DNA of 9,126 bases from Planctomycetota bacterium (GTDB taxonomy: Bacteria; Planctomycetota; Phycisphaerae; Sedimentisphaerales; Anaerobacaceae): positions 1 through 9,126 of the forward strand of contig JAPLMV010000256.1 in the NCBI GenBank assembly GCA_026386835.1, given 5' to 3'. The first letter of the stretch is position 1, and the number at the start of each line of letters is the position of its first letter. The position numbers and the translations under genes are program-made. Shown here piece by piece: positions 4,725 to 9,126 of this stretch. The notes under the pieces are model-generated. The model saw only the letters and a program-made list of their open reading frames with translations, had not been told where the DNA came from and did no database searches.

Positions 4725-7232
4725 ATGCGTTTAATTAAAACGGCAGCAGCAGTTATTATTTTAAGTTTTATTTTAGGCAATGTATTCGCCCAGGATGACC
4801 CCAATGAAACATCCCTCTCTGCGGCGGTACAGGCGGATACCAACGGCTTAAGTAATCTCTCTGCATATTACGGCTTCAGGGAAATGGAATTAGTTAAGCT
4901 CGAATGGGGGATAAGGGGCTTAAAGACAGCCGACTTTGACGGTGACGGCAAATGCGACATAGCAATCGTCAATGATATAAAGTCGAGAATCGATATATTG
5001 ATTCAAAAATCGGCGGTCGGGTCAGGTGAAAAATCGATAACGGTTGACCCCAACGAGATTGACATCAATCAAATCACCCCCCCTACCCGTTTCCAGAGGC
5101 AAAGCGTTGCAGTCTCGCAAAAGATTTATAGTTTTATATGCGGCGACCTCAATGGCGACAAGATGGCGGATTTGGCGTTTTACGGCGAGCCGAAGGGGCT
5201 GTATGTGATGCTGCAAAAAGCTGCCGAACTCGACCCGAATAAACCTGCTGAGCCAAACAAGCCAAAAACGCTGAGTTGGCAGACGAGGAAAAAAATTAAA
5301 ATTGACGATGGCCTTGTAAGTCCCAACGCACTGGCCTGTGCAGACCTGAATAACGACGGCGCAGACGACCTTGTTCTGGCAGGACGCGACGGCGTTTATA
5401 TCATCCCGCAGAAAAAGGACGGCTCGCTCGCTGAGCCGGTGAAGTATTCCACTACCGTTGCGATTCTTGGTATCGAGGTTGGCGATTTAAACGGTGACGG
5501 CATAAAAGACCTTGTCCTTTTGACAAACGACACCGAAAAGCCGCTCCATATAAGGTTTGGCCTTAAGACCGGACAATTAGGCCCAGAAGAGCAATTTTTT
5601 ATCGAAAATCCTTATGTGCTCGAGCTTTGCGATATAGACGGTCGGCCCGGCGATGAAATACTGACCGTAGATGCGAGAAGCGGGCGGTTAATATGCTATA
5701 AATATTCCGGCGAAAAGGAAAAGGACAGCGACTGGCCAAGTCTGTTTTATCCGCTTCAGTCAGGCGAGGGAAATACAAAGCGAGACCTTGTTGTTGCCGA
5801 TTTTGACGGCGATGGCCTGCCGGATGTTGTGATAAGCGACCCTGGTGCTGCTGAACTTATTTTCTACAAGCAGGCACAAAGCCTTGGACTTGGCGAGCCG
5901 GTAAGATTCCCAGCATTTGCTGATATCGATAGTTTGTCGCAGGCCGACATCGACAAAGACGGAAAGTCAGAGCTTGCGGCACTGAGCGTCAAGGAAAAAA
6001 CTATTGGTTTAAGCAAATACGCTAACGACAGATTGTTGTTTCCAAAACCGATAGACTTAATCGGCGAGCCGTTAGCTATGGAGCTTGCCGATATCGACGG
6101 CGATGGGAATTCCGACTGCGTTTATGTGTCGAAAGATGCTAATGACATCAGTTCGCTTAGAGTAATTAGTAATATAGGCGGCAGCATCGATTTTGGAACT
6201 GAAAAACAGGAGAAAAAGGACAAGGCAAAGGACAAGACCAAAAAAACCGAGGGTGAGGAAACCGCTTCAAACGCACCGGCTTTGAAGCTTAAAAAGCTGC
6301 CTTCAAATCCGGACGGCTTAAAGGTGCTTGACGTCGACCAGGACGGGCTTCAGGATGTTTTGCTTTTTATCAAATATGAACAGCCGATGTTGATTCGCCA
6401 GATGAGTAAAGGTGTTTTTGAACTGGTCGATTCGCCGAAGGCACAGGCCAGTTTGATTAAGGATGCAGCAATAAGCTCTATTGCGGTTGCCGACATAGAC
6501 GGCCGGCCCGGCAAAGAACTGCTTGTTACGCAAAAGAATTTTGCAAGGAGCCTTGTTTTTGCAAAGGGGCAGACATGGACCATTATTGACCAGTATAATG
6601 CCAAAAGTACGGAAAATGCCATATCTGCGGCAGGCGTTTTCGACATTGACGGTCAGGGCACGGACGGACGGCCTGCAATAATGCTGTTAGACGGCCAAAA
6701 AGGACAAATCCAGATACTTAAGGCGGGAACAGACAAGACATACAGATTTGAAAAGGAACTTGACGTCGGCAGGTGGAATGCCGCATCGCATTTCAATTTC
6801 CTTTTTGCACCGCTTACAGGCGACAGCATAAAAAGCATATTGCTGTTTGACGGTGATAAATTTGCCCTGGTAACACCGCCGAACGCAGGCGAAGTCAGGC
6901 ATCATCTGGAACAGTTGTTCAGTTATGAGACAAAAATAAAAGACGGAGTATACGGCAATATGACGCCTGGTGACATCAACGGTGACGGCAAGCCGGATAT
7001 CGTCATGGTCGAGTACAAGAATAATCACATTGAAATACTTGCACTGGATTCAGACAACAAGCCGGTACCGGCAGTGAGATTCAAGATATTCGAAGAAAAG
7101 AGCTACCGCGAAAAAAGGGAAAAGGCAAGCGTCGAGCCGCGGGAGATGAAGGTTGCCGATGTTACAGGCGACGGAAAAAACGATCTTGTGACGGTGATTC
7201 ACGACCGGATAATTATTTATCCGCAGGACTAA
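4725..7232 (+). CDS. Secreted FG-GAP/VCBS-repeat beta-propeller protein
   Basis: An 835-residue exported protein. Residues 1-22 are a signal peptide (RLIK, a hydrophobic core, VFA before QDDPNE). The rest is a chain of DxDGDGxxD-type calcium-loop repeats starting near residues 70, 141, 207, 254, 303, 359, 408, 456, 536, 590, 640, 750 and 812, plus a worn one near 697. That gives about 14, the number expected for two seven-bladed propellers. Two loops read DIDGRPG and one reads DIDGQGTDG, lacking the later acidic positions. A Lys/Glu-rich linker (493-512) falls between repeats 8 and 9. There is no sortase motif, membrane anchor or catalytic domain. FG-GAP/VCBS propellers are usually surface or extracellular binding modules for proteins or sugars; the ligand here is unknown. 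It ends without an evident intrinsic terminator. Confidence 0.92.
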   Translation: MRLIKTAAAVIILSFILGNVFAQDDPNETSLSAAVQADTNGLSNLSAYYGFREMELVKLEWGIRGLKTADFDGDGKCDIAIVNDIKSRIDILIQKSAVGSGEKSITVDPNEIDINQITPPTRFQRQSVAVSQKIYSFICGDLNGDKMADLAFYGEPKGLYVMLQKAAELDPNKPAEPNKPKTLSWQTRKKIKIDDGLVSPNALACADLNNDGADDLVLAGRDGVYIIPQKKDGSLAEPVKYSTTVAILGIEVGDLNGDGIKDLVLLTNDTEKPLHIRFGLKTGQLGPEEQFFIENPYVLELCDIDGRPGDEILTVDARSGRLICYKYSGEKEKDSDWPSLFYPLQSGEGNTKRDLVVADFDGDGLPDVVISDPGAAELIFYKQAQSLGLGEPVRFPAFADIDSLSQADIDKDGKSELAALSVKEKTIGLSKYANDRLLFPKPIDLIGEPLAMELADIDGDGNSDCVYVSKDANDISSLRVISNIGGSIDFGTEKQEKKDKAKDKTKKTEGEETASNAPALKLKKLPSNPDGLKVLDVDQDGLQDVLLFIKYEQPMLIRQMSKGVFELVDSPKAQASLIKDAAISSIAVADIDGRPGKELLVTQKNFARSLVFAKGQTWTIIDQYNAKSTENAISAAGVFDIDGQGTDGRPAIMLLDGQKGQIQILKAGTDKTYRFEKELDVGRWNAASHFNFLFAPLTGDSIKSILLFDGDKFALVTPPNAGEVRHHLEQLFSYETKIKDGVYGNMTPGDINGDGKPDIVMVEYKNNHIEILALDSDNKPVPAVRFKIFEEKSYREKREKASVEPREMKVADVTGDGKNDLVTVIHDRIIIYPQD

Positions 7233-7428
7233 GCTCGACTTTTGCCATTTTTTCGATTGGTGGTGTCAGGTAAACAAAAGTTGTCTTTAAATTTCTGTGA
7301 CTGACCTGCTTTTGAACTATTGGCAATGGTACGCATCGGTCAGCTATGTAATGGAAGATGTGTCCGTGCCGAGGGCTTTGTTCTGTGAAATCATCTTGTT
7401 GGGATATTGGGATTTGGCAACAAATTTT

Positions 7429-7452
7429 GTAAAAATACTTGTAAAAATACTT
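7429..7452. repeat. Perfect 2 x 12-bp tandem repeat
   Basis: GTAAAAATACTT is repeated without a gap at 7429-7440 and 7441-7452, about 117 bp upstream of the lipoprotein start. It may be a replication-slippage product or a paired binding site one helical turn apart. Confidence 0.75.
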
Positions 7453-7504
7453 TAGATTATTACAATTCGAGAAAGATTTTGGGATTATCGTGGAATTGAA
7501 AGGC

Positions 7505-7520
7505 CTGGTTGCGTAGCCAG
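7505..7520 (+). repeat. Small hairpin in the lipoprotein leader
   Basis: CTGGTT (7505-7510), loop GCGT, AGCCAG (7515-7520) form a 6-bp stem with one G-U pair on the plus strand, 48 bp before the start codon. It may be incidental. Confidence 0.3.
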
Positions 7521-7568
7521 ACGTTTAATATAGGAAATGTCGGGTAACTATAAAGGAAGGGTCATATC

Positions 7569-9126
7569 ATGAGGCACCTCATCGTAAGTCTATTGCTCAG
7601 CGTTTTAAGTGTTGGCTTGGCGGCGTGTGCATCGAAACCGGTCAGACTGCTGCCAAAAGGATCATCCCCAGCAGATATTGTCGACGTGGTCGATATTTCG
7701 GACTGTACCGAAGATACCTGCCTGACAGCGCTGGTTCTGCAAGGCCACGCCAATCGCGGGCCGCATAGCAAAGTCTATCTGCTCAATGACAAACCGTCCG
7801 ACAAACATATCTCGGACAGTTTCTGGCTGGAGTACCTCAAGACAAAAGGCTACGTCAAGCAGACCCAGTTCCTCACCCTCGAAGAATATTTCAGTAAGTA
7901 TGCGAATCTCTGTGAAGTGGTCATCGTCTACGACCCCAAATTGCCTGCCACGATCAACATCGCTACCATGATGGCCAGCGTCGATAAAGGCATGGTCGTA
8001 GCACCAGATGACCTCGAAAAGTATCGCAGTATCGGCCGCATCGAAGACCTCCGCGGCCGCTGGCAATCCAATGTCCAGGCCTATGAATGGGCACTAAAAA
8101 ATCTCTATCCACGAATGAAACATGATGTATTGGCCTCATTGCATCCATCAACCCACAAGATTCGTGATTACATGGTTCGTCATCAGGGATTCATCTTCTG
8201 GGTAACCGGCTATCAGGTGCACGATGGCATCACATCGAGCTTCGACAACGAAAAACTCTTTGCCGAAAAGCTCTTTCGCTTGTCGCCGCCCAACACCGTT
8301 GTACTGGGCTGGTGGGATGCTGGCAGCAAGGATCCTGGTCTCGGAGAATATGTCGGCGTTGGCCTCGCCGGACAGTATGGTCAGCTTACCAATTGCGTCC
8401 CAGGAATGACCAACACCAGCTTCCTCAGCGGCATCGAAGTCGACCTGCACGCACTGAGAACCCAATACGAAAATCGCGGCGTCTCCGTGACTCCGCCCCT
8501 CGATCCTAACAAAGTCTATCTCAGCTTCGTCATCGTCGATTCCGGCGACTCCTCCTGGTACTGGCAGAAAGTTCAACCGAACGTCTGGGACGACCCGAAA
8601 CGGGGCGAGTTTCCTATCGGCTGGGCGTTAGGCCCAATCGGATTCGAGATATGCGCCCCCATTATGGCTTGGTACTATGAAAACGCCCGACCAAACGATT
8701 ACTTCTATCTCGGCCTCAGCGGAACTTGTTACGTTCATCCCTATCGGAATTTCATGCAGAAGCTACCCAACCCAGACGCAGCATGGAAAGATTACTTGAA
8801 ATCGACACAGTATTATATCGACGCTCTGGGCTTTAAAGAGATGAGCCTTTATACTGACGCATGGTTCTATTACGACCGCAGCAAGATGGACCCCACCACG
8901 ATCCGCTGGGCCAATGAACTGCGAGGCATCAACACTTTCATACTTGGCCTGGGCCGCGACGAAGGCTCTTTTGAAAACGGACTGCATTACCAAATCGGCC
9001 GTCGCAGCGTCTTCTGCTCACACGTTACTACCCGATGGAACATCCACCAGATCGGTCGAAGCGCCGCCAACGTCACATGGCTGATTGATGATATAAAAAA
9101 ACACACCCCAACTGAACGCCCTGCCT
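7569..9126 (+). CDS. GxGYxYP-family lipoprotein (putative glycoside hydrolase), 3' end outside window
   Basis: The frame is open from ATG 7569 to the window edge, 519 codons, with AAGGAAGG 8 nt before the start. Residues 1-20 are a lipoprotein signal with lipobox LAAC (Cys20). The N-terminal half (KVYLLNDK, VVIVYDPKLPATINIATMMA, LRGRW, IRDYMVRHQGFIFW) matches the N-terminal region of GxGYxYP proteins, as I recall the family. Residues 317-396 match its core: VYLSFVIVDSGDSSWYWQ, WDDPKRGEFPIGW, APIMAWYYENARPNDYFYLG. The naming motif is altered: residues 385-391 read GTCYVHP instead of GxGYxYP. The family is annotated as putative glycoside hydrolase, but I know of no characterised reaction. Lipidation implies periplasmic or outer-membrane location. 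Codons end mostly in C (CTC, ATC, GTC) and GC is higher than in the genes to the left (34 of 60 in 8401-8460), which may reflect transfer or different selection. Confidence 0.85.
   Translation, partial: MRHLIVSLLLSVLSVGLAACASKPVRLLPKGSSPADIVDVVDISDCTEDTCLTALVLQGHANRGPHSKVYLLNDKPSDKHISDSFWLEYLKTKGYVKQTQFLTLEEYFSKYANLCEVVIVYDPKLPATINIATMMASVDKGMVVAPDDLEKYRSIGRIEDLRGRWQSNVQAYEWALKNLYPRMKHDVLASLHPSTHKIRDYMVRHQGFIFWVTGYQVHDGITSSFDNEKLFAEKLFRLSPPNTVVLGWWDAGSKDPGLGEYVGVGLAGQYGQLTNCVPGMTNTSFLSGIEVDLHALRTQYENRGVSVTPPLDPNKVYLSFVIVDSGDSSWYWQKVQPNVWDDPKRGEFPIGWALGPIGFEICAPIMAWYYENARPNDYFYLGLSGTCYVHPYRNFMQKLPNPDAAWKDYLKSTQYYIDALGFKEMSLYTDAWFYYDRSKMDPTTIRWANELRGINTFILGLGRDEGSFENGLHYQIGRRSVFCSHVTTRWNIHQIGRSAANVTWLIDDIKKHTPTERPA

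Larger units (their letters stand above)
7233..7568. other. Non-coding spacer of 336 bp
   Basis: No coding region is supported; the longest ATG-started plus frame I followed here is about 20 codons. It holds a distant inverted pair, CTGACC (7301-7306) and GGTCAG (7338-7343), the 12-bp tandem repeat at 7429-7452 and the small hairpin at 7505-7520. The last 65 bp or so are the likely leader of the lipoprotein gene. A TAATAT at 7526-7531 resembles a -10 box but has no matching -35. Confidence 0.6.

Noticed and set aside
7301..7343. Inverted pair CTGACC/GGTCAG as a possible small RNA
   Set aside because: Six bp with a 31-nt separation and no promoter or terminator; expected by chance in a spacer this size.
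7526..7531. TAATAT as a -10 promoter box for the lipoprotein gene
   Set aside because: No recognisable -35 hexamer at 16-18 bp spacing.
7662..8576. Two long minus-strand frames (7662-8066 and 8148-8576)
   Set aside because: The plus frame is open over 519 codons and matches the GxGYxYP family throughout; the minus frames are GC-codon shadows.

Overview
The window reads as ordinary bacterial chromosome, with no tRNA, rRNA, CRISPR array, transposase or phage gene. Three things point to a planctomycete, perhaps of the Phycisphaerae type: an exported FG-GAP/VCBS-repeat protein, a GxGYxYP-family lipoprotein, and spacers filled with degenerate short tandem repeats. This is inference from gene content, not a proven placement. 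Strong AGGAG/GGAGG ribosome sites fix several start codons.

Layout. Bases 1-376 hold no supported gene: there is a 7-bp periodic A/T tract, a 10-11-bp periodic array, and a perfect hairpin followed by an 11-bp tandem duplication. Bases 377-1999 (minus) encode a cytoplasmic TPR protein. A 260-bp spacer with two inverted repeats separates it from a compact minus-strand operon, transcribed from about 3600 down to 2263. Its order is a conserved small protein of unknown function, a PfpI/DJ-1-family protein, and a stand-alone CheY-like receiver. Divergent from it, at 3702-4496 (plus), lies a soluble histidine kinase starting at TTG. The divergent spacer carries a plus-facing intrinsic terminator and a heptamer repeat tract. 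After a 228-bp spacer with two overlapping hairpins comes an 835-residue secreted protein with about 14 FG-GAP/VCBS calcium-loop repeats (4725-7232, plus). A 336-bp spacer follows. Last is the 5' part of a GxGYxYP-family lipoprotein gene (7569 to beyond 9126, plus), which is cut by the window edge and has a visibly more GC-rich, C-ending codon usage.

How the genes may work together. The soluble kinase and the output-less receiver are the obvious candidates for a phosphotransfer pair. The PfpI-like protein is closely linked to the receiver (16-nt gap) and to the small protein (stop and start 2 nt apart), so these three are probably co-translated. The unit looks like an intracellular stress or redox signalling module with no transcription-factor output. 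The two exported proteins on the right are probably unrelated to it and belong to the cell surface or polysaccharide-related repertoire.
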